The position numbers and the translations under genes are program-made. Shown here one piece after another: positions 58,220 through 64,000 of a DNA stretch of 64,000 nt. The stretch is taken from NCBI RefSeq assembly GCF_020532645.1, contig NZ_JAJAUZ010000036.1, positions 1-64,000 of the forward strand, written 5' to 3'. Source of the DNA: Streptomyces bambusae. Its GTDB lineage: Bacteria; Actinomycetota; Actinomycetes; Streptomycetales; Streptomycetaceae. The notes under the pieces are model-generated. The model searched no databases, had not been told where the DNA came from, and saw only the letters and a program-made list of their open reading frames with translations. Position 1 is the stretch's first letter, and every line of letters begins with the position of its first letter.

Positions 58220-59463
58220 TTGGTCTCCCCCTTGGCCTCGTCGTCGTACAGCCCGAAGTAGCGGGCGGCGGTGTCCATGTCCTTGTCGCCGCGGCCGGAC
58301 AGGTTCACGACGAGCAGTCCGTCCTTGCCGAGTTCCCTGCCGAGGTCGAGGGCGCCGGCCAGGGCGTGGGCGCTCTCGATGGCCGGGATGATGCCCTCGG
58401 TGCGCGACAGCAGGCGCAGGGCCTGCATGGCCGCGTCGTCGGTGACGGCCCGGTACTCGCCGCGGCCGCTGTCCTTGAGGTAGGCGTGCTCGGGTCCGAT
58501 GCCGGGGTAGTCGAGGCCGGCGGAGATCGAGTACGGCTCGGTGATCTGCCCCTCCTCGTCCTGGAGGACGTACGAGCGGGAGCCGTGCAGGATGCCGGGC
58601 TCGCCGGCGGTGAGGGTGGCGGCGTGCTCGCCGGTCTCGACGCCGTGGCCGGCCGGCTCGAAGCCGACGAGGCGGACGCCGGCGTCGGGCACGAAGGCGT
58701 GGAAGAGGCCGATGGCGTTGGAGCCGCCGCCGACGCAGGCGGCGACCGCGTCGGGGAGGCGGCCGGCGCGCTCCAGGATCTGGCGGCGGGCCTCGACGCC
58801 GATGACCCGGTGGAAGTCGCGGACCATGGCGGGGAACGGGTGCGGGCCGGCGACCGTGCCGAAGAGGTAGTGGGTGCGGTCGACGTTGGCGACCCAGTCG
58901 CGGAACGCCTCGTTGATGGCGTCCTTGAGGGTGCGGGAGCCGGACTTCACGGCGATGACCTCGGCGCCCAGCATGCGCATGCGGGCCACGTTGAGGGCCT
59001 GCCGCTGGGTGTCGATCTCGCCCATGTAGATGACGCATTCGAGGCCGAAGAGGGCGCAGGCGGTGGCGGTGGCCACGCCGTGCTGGCCGGCTCCGGTCTC
59101 GGCGATGACGCGGGTCTTGCCCATGCGCTTGGTGAGGAGCGCCTGGCCCAGCACGTTGTTGATCTTGTGCGAGCCGGTGTGGTTGAGGTCCTCGCGCTTG
59201 AGGAAGATCCGGGCGCCGCCGGCGTGCTCGGCGAACCGGGGCACCTCGGTGAGGGCGCTCGGGCGGCCGGTGTAGTTGACCATCAGGTCGTTCAGCTCGG
59301 CCGCGAAGGCGGGGTCGCTCTTGGCCTTCTCGTACTCGACCGCGACCTCGTCGACGGCGGCGACGAGGGCCTCGGGGATGAACTTGCCCCCGAAGTCGCC
59401 GAAGTAGCCGTCGGCGTTGGGGACGGCGCCCTGGTGGTCGGGGATGAAGAACTCGCTGGTCAT
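58216..59463 (-). CDS. trpB: Tryptophan synthase beta subunit
   Basis: PLP enzyme that joins indole and serine. The 415-residue protein has the PLP lysine in LNHTGSHKINN (Lys100), GAGQHGVATATACALF, and the phosphate loop CVGGGSNAIG. ATG 59463 is preceded by GAGAGG. The mRNA just before the start contains two TGG codons in an alternate frame. It is the conventional TrpB1 type that pairs with TrpA. Confidence 0.97.
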   Translation of the reverse strand: MTSEFFIPDHQGAVPNADGYFGDFGGKFIPEALVAAVDEVAVEYEKAKSDPAFAAELNDLMVNYTGRPSALTEVPRFAEHAGGARIFLKREDLNHTGSHKINNVLGQALLTKRMGKTRVIAETGAGQHGVATATACALFGLECVIYMGEIDTQRQALNVARMRMLGAEVIAVKSGSRTLKDAINEAFRDWVANVDRTHYLFGTVAGPHPFPAMVRDFHRVIGVEARRQILERAGRLPDAVAACVGGGSNAIGLFHAFVPDAGVRLVGFEPAGHGVETGEHAATLTAGEPGILHGSRSYVLQDEEGQITEPYSISAGLDYPGIGPEHAYLKDSGRGEYRAVTDDAAMQALRLLSRTEGIIPAIESAHALAGALDLGRELGKDGLLVVNLSGRGDKDMDTAARYFGLYDDEAKGETK

Positions 59464-59748
59464 GCCAGTACCAGTACCTCTCGGAAGCAACGGGTGTGGT
59501 CACCGTATGCGCCGGGTGCCCGGCGGGCGTGCACCTCGGGGTGCAGGGCCGCGGCCGGGTCGCAGGGAGGCGGGGCGGGCCGTCGGGACGCAGGTCCGGG
59601 ACGCGGCCGGCACGGGCGCGGCGGGCCGCCCGCCGGCGTGGGTCCGGGCCGCGCACAGGGGCGCGGGCCGAAGGGGCGGCGGGGCGGTGGCCGGCCCGTG
59701 GGGGCGCGGCGGACGCTGCGGCGACGACGGGCCGGCCGCCGGGGTCCG
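59464..59748 (-). other. Spacer between trpM and trpB
   Basis: This 285-base stretch is extremely GC-rich (several GGGCCG-type self-complementary runs) and holds no convincing gene. The reading frame open through it continues into trpB in the wrong frame. Near its end, on the coding strand, is GAGAGGTACTGGTACTGGC directly before the trpB ATG. Confidence 0.6.
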
Positions 59749-60006
59749 TCAGACGGACCCCGGGGTGCCTTCCGTGCACAGCGCAGCGTGAGCGCGCCAT
59801 CGCATGCCGTTGACCTGTCCCGGCTCCGAGCCGAGGATGTAGCGCACCCGGCGGCCGAGGACGCGGCGGGCCGGGGCGCGGCAGCCGCGCGGGCGGCAGC
59901 CGCGGGCGAGCGGGGCGTGCTGGTCGCGCGGCGGGGCCGCCGCGGGCACGCCGACGGGCCCCGAGCAGATGCTCGGGACCGGGCGGCGCGGGCGGCGGGC
60001 GGTCAC
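59749..60006 (-). CDS. trpM: TrpM-like small protein of the trp cluster
   Basis: An 85-residue basic protein encoded between trpC and trpB. The C-terminal half RGCRAPARRVLGRRVRYILG and SEPGQVNGMRWRAH matches the small TrpM/TrpX protein known at this place in Streptomyces, where it was reported to modulate tryptophan synthesis and development in S. coelicolor. The GTG start at 60006 follows trpC by seven bases, with GGAG overlapping the end of trpC. The N-terminus is poorly conserved and the start is the less certain part. Confidence 0.8.
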   Translation of the reverse strand: MTARRPRRPVPSICSGPVGVPAAAPPRDQHAPLARGCRPRGCRAPARRVLGRRVRYILGSEPGQVNGMRWRAHAALCTEGTPGSV

Positions 60007-60013
60007 GGCGGGG

Positions 60014-60823
60014 TCAGCTCCGGCCGTGGCGCAGGGCGGGGTGGGCGCCGGCGGCGACCAGGTCGGCCACGGCCGCCTTCGGGTCGCGGCCCGTGACCAG
60101 GGACTCGCCGACGAGGACGGCGTCCGCGCCTTCGTTGGCGTAGGCGATCAGGTCGTGGGGTCCGCGGATGCCGGACTCGGCGACCTTGACGATGCCTGCG
60201 GGGATCTCGGGGGCGACCCGCTCGAAGGTCGAACGGTCCACCTTGAGGTCCTTGAGGTTGCGCGCGTTGACGCCGATGATCTTGGCGCCGGCGGCGACGG
60301 CCCGCTCGACCTCTTCCTCGTCGTGGACCTCGACCAGCGGGGTCAGGCCGATGGACTCGGCACGCTCGATGAGGGAGACGAGGGCCTCCTGCTCCAGGGC
60401 CGCGACGATCAGCAGGGCGAGGTCGGCGCCGTAGGCGCGGGCCTCCCACAGCTGGTACGCCGTGACGATGAAGTCCTTGCGGAGGATCGGGACGTCGACG
60501 CGGGCCCGTACGGCTTCCAGGTCGGCCAGGGAACCGCCGAAGCGGCGCTGCTCGGTGAGGACCGAGATGACGGCCGCACCGCCCGCTTCGTAGTCGGCGG
60601 CGAGCCCGGCCGGGTCGGCGATCGCGGCCAGCGCGCCCTTGGAGGGGCTGGAGCGCTTGACCTCGCAGATCACCTTGACGCCGTCGCCGCGCAGGGCCGC
60701 GACGCCGTCCTTGGCCTGGGGCGCCTTGGCGGCGCGCTCCTTGAGCTCGTCGAGGCTGACGCGCGCCTGCCGTTCTGCGAGGTCGGCGCGGACCCCTTCG
60801 ATGATCTCGTCGAGCACACTCAC
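60014..60823 (-). CDS. trpC: Indole-3-glycerol-phosphate synthase
   Basis: Converts carboxyphenylaminodeoxyribulose phosphate to indole-3-glycerol phosphate. The 269-residue protein has the motif ICEVKRSSPSKGALA, LTEQRRFGGSLADL, the active-site lysine in PILRKDFIV, and GVNARNLKDLKVD. GTG 60823 starts the usual VSVLDEIIEGVRADLAERQ. It is followed by trpM, trpB and trpA on the same strand. The 197 bases upstream (60824-61020) probably hold its promoter. Confidence 0.97.
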   Translation of the reverse strand: MSVLDEIIEGVRADLAERQARVSLDELKERAAKAPQAKDGVAALRGDGVKVICEVKRSSPSKGALAAIADPAGLAADYEAGGAAVISVLTEQRRFGGSLADLEAVRARVDVPILRKDFIVTAYQLWEARAYGADLALLIVAALEQEALVSLIERAESIGLTPLVEVHDEEEVERAVAAGAKIIGVNARNLKDLKVDRSTFERVAPEIPAGIVKVAESGIRGPHDLIAYANEGADAVLVGESLVTGRDPKAAVADLVAAGAHPALRHGRS

Positions 60824-61020
60824 GCGAGGGGCCCCCTTCCGGGTCGGTGACGATGGTCGGCCGGCTTCGCGGTCGTGGACAACAGCAAGGTCGGCAATCA
60901 AATGGTATCCGCAGGAGGGCTTGCGCTCCGCATGCGGTTGACGTCGTCCCAGCACCTGGACATTCGGAATGCGGACTTCTGCTTCCGCAAACGGCCGGCC
61001 GGTGGTGCGGGACCGGCTGC

Positions 61021-61494
61021 TCAGGGCGCCAGGGCGGCGCCGAAGGGCAGGTTCCGTACGACGCTGAAGGCGAGCACGACGGTGCCCACGGCCCACCAGT
61101 GGACGGGCCGCAGGACGGGCACGGGCTTGGGCCCGCCCCGCCAGGCGCGGACCAGCCACAGCGCGGTGAAGCCGGCGAACAGGACGTACGCAAGGACGCC
61201 GAGGGCGTTGTTGCCGAGCGCGGTGGCCAGGTCGCCGTGGGCGAAGGCGTGGGCGCTGCGCAGCCCGCCGCAGCCGGGGCAGAGCAGGCCGGTGAGCCGC
61301 AGCAGCGGGCAGACCGGGTAGTGGCCGGGCTCGTTCGGGTCGACGGTGGCGACGTACGCGAAGGCGGCCGCCACACCCGAGAGGGTGAGCAGCGGCGCGC
61401 CGAGCCGGCGCACCCGGGCGGTCGGGGGTCCCGCGGGGGCGGGGGCCGGCGGGGGCGGGGTGCCGGGCGCGGGCGGGAGGGAGGTGGGGTCCAC
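61021..61494 (-). CDS. DUF2752 membrane protein
   Basis: A 157-residue membrane protein with a Pro-rich N-terminus and about four helices. The DUF2752 signature is YPVCPLLRLTGLLCPGCGGLRSAHAFAHGDLATALGNN split over its length, with the CPGCGG motif intact. This protein is often encoded beside trpC in Streptomyces; its function is unknown. A hairpin after the adjacent small gene separates it from that gene. Confidence 0.9.
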   Translation of the reverse strand: MDPTSLPPAPGTPPPPAPAPAGPPTARVRRLGAPLLTLSGVAAAFAYVATVDPNEPGHYPVCPLLRLTGLLCPGCGGLRSAHAFAHGDLATALGNNALGVLAYVLFAGFTALWLVRAWRGGPKPVPVLRPVHWWAVGTVVLAFSVVRNLPFGAALAP

Positions 61495-61517
61495 CCGGTG
61501 ATTGTCGCTGCAGACGC

Positions 61518-61549
61518 GGAGAGGCGCAGCCTCGGGGCTGCGCCTCTCC
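61518..61549 (-). terminator. Terminator of the HGxxPAAW gene
   Basis: GGAGAGGCGCAGC and GCTGCGCCTCTCC pair perfectly with a six-base loop, 40 bases after the small gene on the minus strand. Confidence 0.75.
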
Positions 61550-61590
61550 GGAAGACCGCCCTGACGGACGGGTGCTGCTCAGACCGTGCC

Positions 61591-61815
61591 TCAGGCGCTC
61601 GCCTCGGTGAGGGAGCGGACCTGCTTCTTGGCGCCGTAGCCGGCGGCCCTCATCGCCATGCCGACGACACCGCCGAGGGCGACGACGCCCAGGCCGGCCC
61701 AGAAGCCGAGCGGGTTGGCCGCGACCATGAAGGCGCCTGAAACGCAGAAACCGATGAAGGCGATGATGACACCGGTCCAGGCGGCCGGGGTGTGTCCGTG
61801 GCTGCTGCCCGCCAT
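61591..61815 (-). CDS. HGxxPAAW family small membrane protein
   Basis: A 74-residue protein starting MAGSSHGHTPAAWTGV, the defining motif of an actinobacterial family of unknown function. Two membrane helices follow (about 14-32 and 38-56), then a basic tail. It is commonly found within the trp region. ATG 61815 is preceded by GAGGAGC. Confidence 0.92.
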   Translation of the reverse strand: MAGSSHGHTPAAWTGVIIAFIGFCVSGAFMVAANPLGFWAGLGVVALGGVVGMAMRAAGYGAKKQVRSLTEASA

Positions 61816-61934
61816 GAGTTGCTCCTCGTTGCTCTGTCGAACGTGCTGTGTCGAACGCTCGGGTCTCATTGTCCCGCACCCGTGAAGCCGCCTCGGGCCG
61901 GGGTGGGGTTCCGTGCGGTGGTCCGCCGGTGGTC

Positions 61935-62606
61935 TCAGCCGGTGGGGTCCTCGCCCCGGTCGAGGGCCTTCCACAGGTCCTCGGGCCGGTCGGGGTCCAC
62001 CCGTACGGGTGCGGTGCGGGCGCGCGGGGCGCCGTCGCGTTCGTACCGGCCGCCCATGGCCGGCCAGCCGGTGCCGAACCGGAGCGCGAGCAGGCCCGCG
62101 AGCAGGATCAGCGCGCCGCCGGCGGCCGTCACGTACGGCCAGGCGGTGTGGGTCAGTCCGGCCACGGCGGCCGCGGTGTCGGCGGTGGTGCGGGCGGCCT
62201 CGGCGTCGAGCGCGGAGCTGTCGGAGGCGCCGAGGACGGCGGCCGCGACGGCGCCGGCGCCGCTGAGCGCCAGGACACCGGACACCAGGGTGCGGCCGGT
62301 GCCGCGGACCGCGAAGACGGCCACGAGTGCGGCCAGGCCCACGATGGCGAGGGCGGCGGGCACGCCGGTGACGGTCGTGCCGTCGGCGGACAGCGGAAGC
62401 GTTCCGCCACCCGCTTCGGCGGTGCCGTTGGCCCAGGTCCGGCCGGAGGCGAGGAGCACGACGGTGGCGCCGAGCGTCCCCAGCAGCAGGGCGCAGGCCA
62501 CGCTGCGGCGGCTGCTGCGGGCCGCGGCGGCAGCGGGCCCGCCGGGCGCGGGCTCGACGGGGGCGGCGGCGACGTCGTCGGGGCGGGGCTTCGGTACGGC
62601 ACTCAC
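61935..62606 (-). CDS. Trp-region conserved membrane protein (TIGR02234-like)
   Basis: A 223-residue protein with about four membrane helices: one near residue 40 (ACALLLGTLGATVVLLASGR), two in the middle and one near residue 165 (AAGGALILLAGLLALRFG). Its tail WKALDRGEDPTG is typical of the conserved membrane protein found beside trpE in actinobacteria. GTG 62606 is favoured because AGGGGA is at a proper distance; GTGs at 62612 and 62615 are alternatives. The function is unknown. Confidence 0.87.
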   Translation of the reverse strand: MSAVPKPRPDDVAAAPVEPAPGGPAAAAARSSRRSVACALLLGTLGATVVLLASGRTWANGTAEAGGGTLPLSADGTTVTGVPAALAIVGLAALVAVFAVRGTGRTLVSGVLALSGAGAVAAAVLGASDSSALDAEAARTTADTAAAVAGLTHTAWPYVTAAGGALILLAGLLALRFGTGWPAMGGRYERDGAPRARTAPVRVDPDRPEDLWKALDRGEDPTG

Positions 62607-62658
62607 GTACACCACTATCCCCTACCGGCCGGCGGGGTCCCGGGGCAGGTACCGGTGA

Positions 62659-62686
62659 CCGGGGCGGGCGCGGCGGCCCGCCCCGG
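62659..62686 (-). terminator. Hairpin downstream of trpE
   Basis: CCGGGGCGGGC and GCCCGCCCCGG pair perfectly around a six-base loop, ten bases after trpE on the minus strand. Confidence 0.6.
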
Positions 62687-62696
62687 CCGGCGGCGG

Positions 62697-64000
62697 TCAG
62701 CCGCGGGGCAGCCGGTTGGCGGCGGAGACGGCGCGGAGCACGGCGGCCGCCTTGTTGCGGCACTCGTTGTCCTCGGACACCGGGTCGGAGTCGGCGACCA
62801 CGCCCGCGCCGGCCTGCACGTACGCCGTTCCGTCGCGCAGCAGGGCGGTGCGGATGGCGATGGCGGTGTCGGAGTCGCCCGCGAAGTCGAGGTAGCCCAC
62901 GCAGCCGCCGTAGAGGCCGCGCCGGGAGGGCTCCAGCTCCTCGATGATCTGCATGGCGCGCGGCTTGGGGGCGCCGGACAGGGTGCCCGCGGGGAAGCAG
63001 GCGGTCAGCACGTCGAACGCGGTGCGGCCCTCGGCGACCTTGCCGGTGACGGTCGACACGATGTGCATGACGTGCGAGTACCGCTCGATGGACATGAAGT
63101 CGACGACCTCGACTGAGCCCGGTTCGCAGACCCGGCCGAGGTCGTTGCGGCCCAGGTCGACGAGCATGAGGTGCTCGGCGCGCTCCTTGGGGTCGGCGAG
63201 GAGTTCCTCGGCGAGGTCGTGGTCCTCCTGCGGGGTGGCGCCGCGGTGCCGGGTGCCGGCGATCGGGTGCAGCATGGCGCGCCCGTCCTCGACCTTGACC
63301 AGGGCCTCGGGGCTGGAGCCGACCACGTCGAAGCCGTCGAAGCGGAACAGATACATGTACGGGGACGGGTTGGTGGCCCGCAGCACCCGGTAGACGTCGA
63401 GCGCGGAGGCCTCGCAGGGGGTCTCGAAGCGCTGGGAGGGCACGACCTGGAAGGCCTCGCCGGCGCGGATCCGCTCCTTGATGTCCTCGACGGCCTCGCG
63501 GTACGCGGCGCCGCCCCAGCGGGAGACGGTCTCGGGCAGCTCGGACCCGGGCAGCAGGGCCGGCGCGTACGGTGCGGGCCGCGCGAGGTCGGCCTCCATG
63601 GCGTCCAGGCGGGCCACGGCGTCGGCGTACGCCTCGTCCACGCCCGAGTCGAGGTCGTTGTGGTTGATCGCGTTGGCGATGAGCAGGACCGAGCCGTCCC
63701 AGTGGTCGAGGACCGCCAGGTCGGAGGTGAGGAGCATGGTCAGCTCGGGCAGTGCGAGGTCGTCGGTGCCGTGGTCGCCGATGCGTTCCAGGCGGCGGAC
63801 GATGTCGTAGCCGAGGTAGCCCACCATGCCGCCGGTGAACGGGGGCAGGCCGGGGGCCAGGTCGCGCGGGGTGTGGAGGGTCTCCACGGTGCGCCGGAGG
63901 GCGTCGAGCGGGTCGCCGTCGACGGGGACGCCGACGGGCGGGGTGCCGATCCAGTGGGCCCGGCCGTCCCGGACGGTCAGGGTGGCCGCGCTGCGGACAC
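62697..64000 (-). CDS. trpE: Anthranilate synthase component I, partial (5' end beyond the window)
   Basis: The C-terminal 434 residues of TrpE, open to the right edge. It makes anthranilate from chorismate. Visible motifs are the chorismate-binding blocks RIRAGEAFQVVPSQRFETP, PSPYMYLFRFDGFDVVGSSPEALV, HPIAGTRHRGATP, LVDLGRNDLGRVCEPG, CFPAGTLSGAPKPRAMQIIEELEP and GLYGGCVGYLDFAGD. The N-terminal feedback (LLES-type) site and any leader or attenuator lie outside the window. Confidence 0.96.
   Translation of the reverse strand, partial: VRSAATLTVRDGRAHWIGTPPVGVPVDGDPLDALRRTVETLHTPRDLAPGLPPFTGGMVGYLGYDIVRRLERIGDHGTDDLALPELTMLLTSDLAVLDHWDGSVLLIANAINHNDLDSGVDEAYADAVARLDAMEADLARPAPYAPALLPGSELPETVSRWGGAAYREAVEDIKERIRAGEAFQVVPSQRFETPCEASALDVYRVLRATNPSPYMYLFRFDGFDVVGSSPEALVKVEDGRAMLHPIAGTRHRGATPQEDHDLAEELLADPKERAEHLMLVDLGRNDLGRVCEPGSVEVVDFMSIERYSHVMHIVSTVTGKVAEGRTAFDVLTACFPAGTLSGAPKPRAMQIIEELEPSRRGLYGGCVGYLDFAGDSDTAIAIRTALLRDGTAYVQAGAGVVADSDPVSEDNECRNKAAAVLRAVSAANRLPRG

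Noticed and set aside
57395..59800. Continuous frame from upstream of trpB into trpA as one protein
   Set aside because: Only the last 274 codons are TrpA; the rest is trpB out of frame.

Overview
The window looks like a chromosomal core segment of a Streptomyces species. It has very high GC with strong third-position G/C bias, GTG starts, many ATGA/GTGA stop-start overlaps, one TTA codon noticed in a probable accessory gene, and streptomycete gene sets: liv operon, PdtaR-type ANTAR regulator, pyk, S. griseus-type trypsin, gltBD, lgt, and trp genes with trpM. From memory, not checked, the two ends resemble the S. coelicolor SCO2009-SCO2043 region.

Layout. 97-4560: branched-chain amino acid ABC transporter genes livH-livM-livG-livF, facing an ANTAR response regulator across a shared terminator. 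5383-6309: an atypical tRNA with anticodon CAA, followed by a free-standing helix-turn-helix/LAGLIDADG protein carrying a TTA codon, probably an acquired islet. 6316-11582: glutamate-type binding lipoprotein, pyruvate kinase, SIMPL protein and a Tat-exported 5'-nucleotidase. 11610-14416: an amino-acid decarboxylase and N-hydroxylase pair of the desferrioxamine DesA/DesB kind, without desC or desD beside it. 14612-14970: an intergenic tandem duplication of about 180 bp. 15012-18919: aminopeptidase N, chorismate mutase, secreted trypsin.

19202-32530 is the most striking block. It holds SDR, SDR, echA20, ipdA, ipdB, ipdC, a secreted tyrosine phosphatase, a DEAD-box helicase, a cold-shock gene, fadA6, kstR2, SDR and two acyl-CoA dehydrogenase genes. 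Gene content, order and protein lengths match the mycobacterial KstR2 regulon, which degrades the last two rings of sterols. The two divergent promoter regions carry nearly identical 14-bp operators resembling the KstR2 motif. No fadD3-type ligase and no A/B-ring genes are present in the window.

32817-39041 is mixed: methyltransferase and HIT protein, an orphan sesquiterpene cyclase, a hydroxysteroid-dehydrogenase-like SDR divergent from a PadR regulator, a PPOX-fold protein, a UTRA-only protein, and an XRE/DUF5753 plus DUF397 pair. 39304-46569 carries gltD, gltB (with a repeat-like element inside its reading frame) and a VIT/CCC1 transporter. 46807-54860 is a tight seven-gene operon: four divergent ADP-ribosylglycohydrolase homologues (one lacking the catalytic signatures), a ribokinase-like PfkB kinase, a CaiB/BaiF CoA-transferase and a CitE-like lyase. 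55184 to the end is the lgt, DsbA-like, trpA, trpB, trpM, trpC, DUF2752, HGxxPAAW, TIGR02234-like and trpE region, with trpE running off the right edge.

Dispersed GC-rich palindromic repeats sit at the 3' ends of several transcription units (about 25430, 32531, 36606 and 54861). All assignments come from reading the sequence and from memory of protein families; no database search was run.
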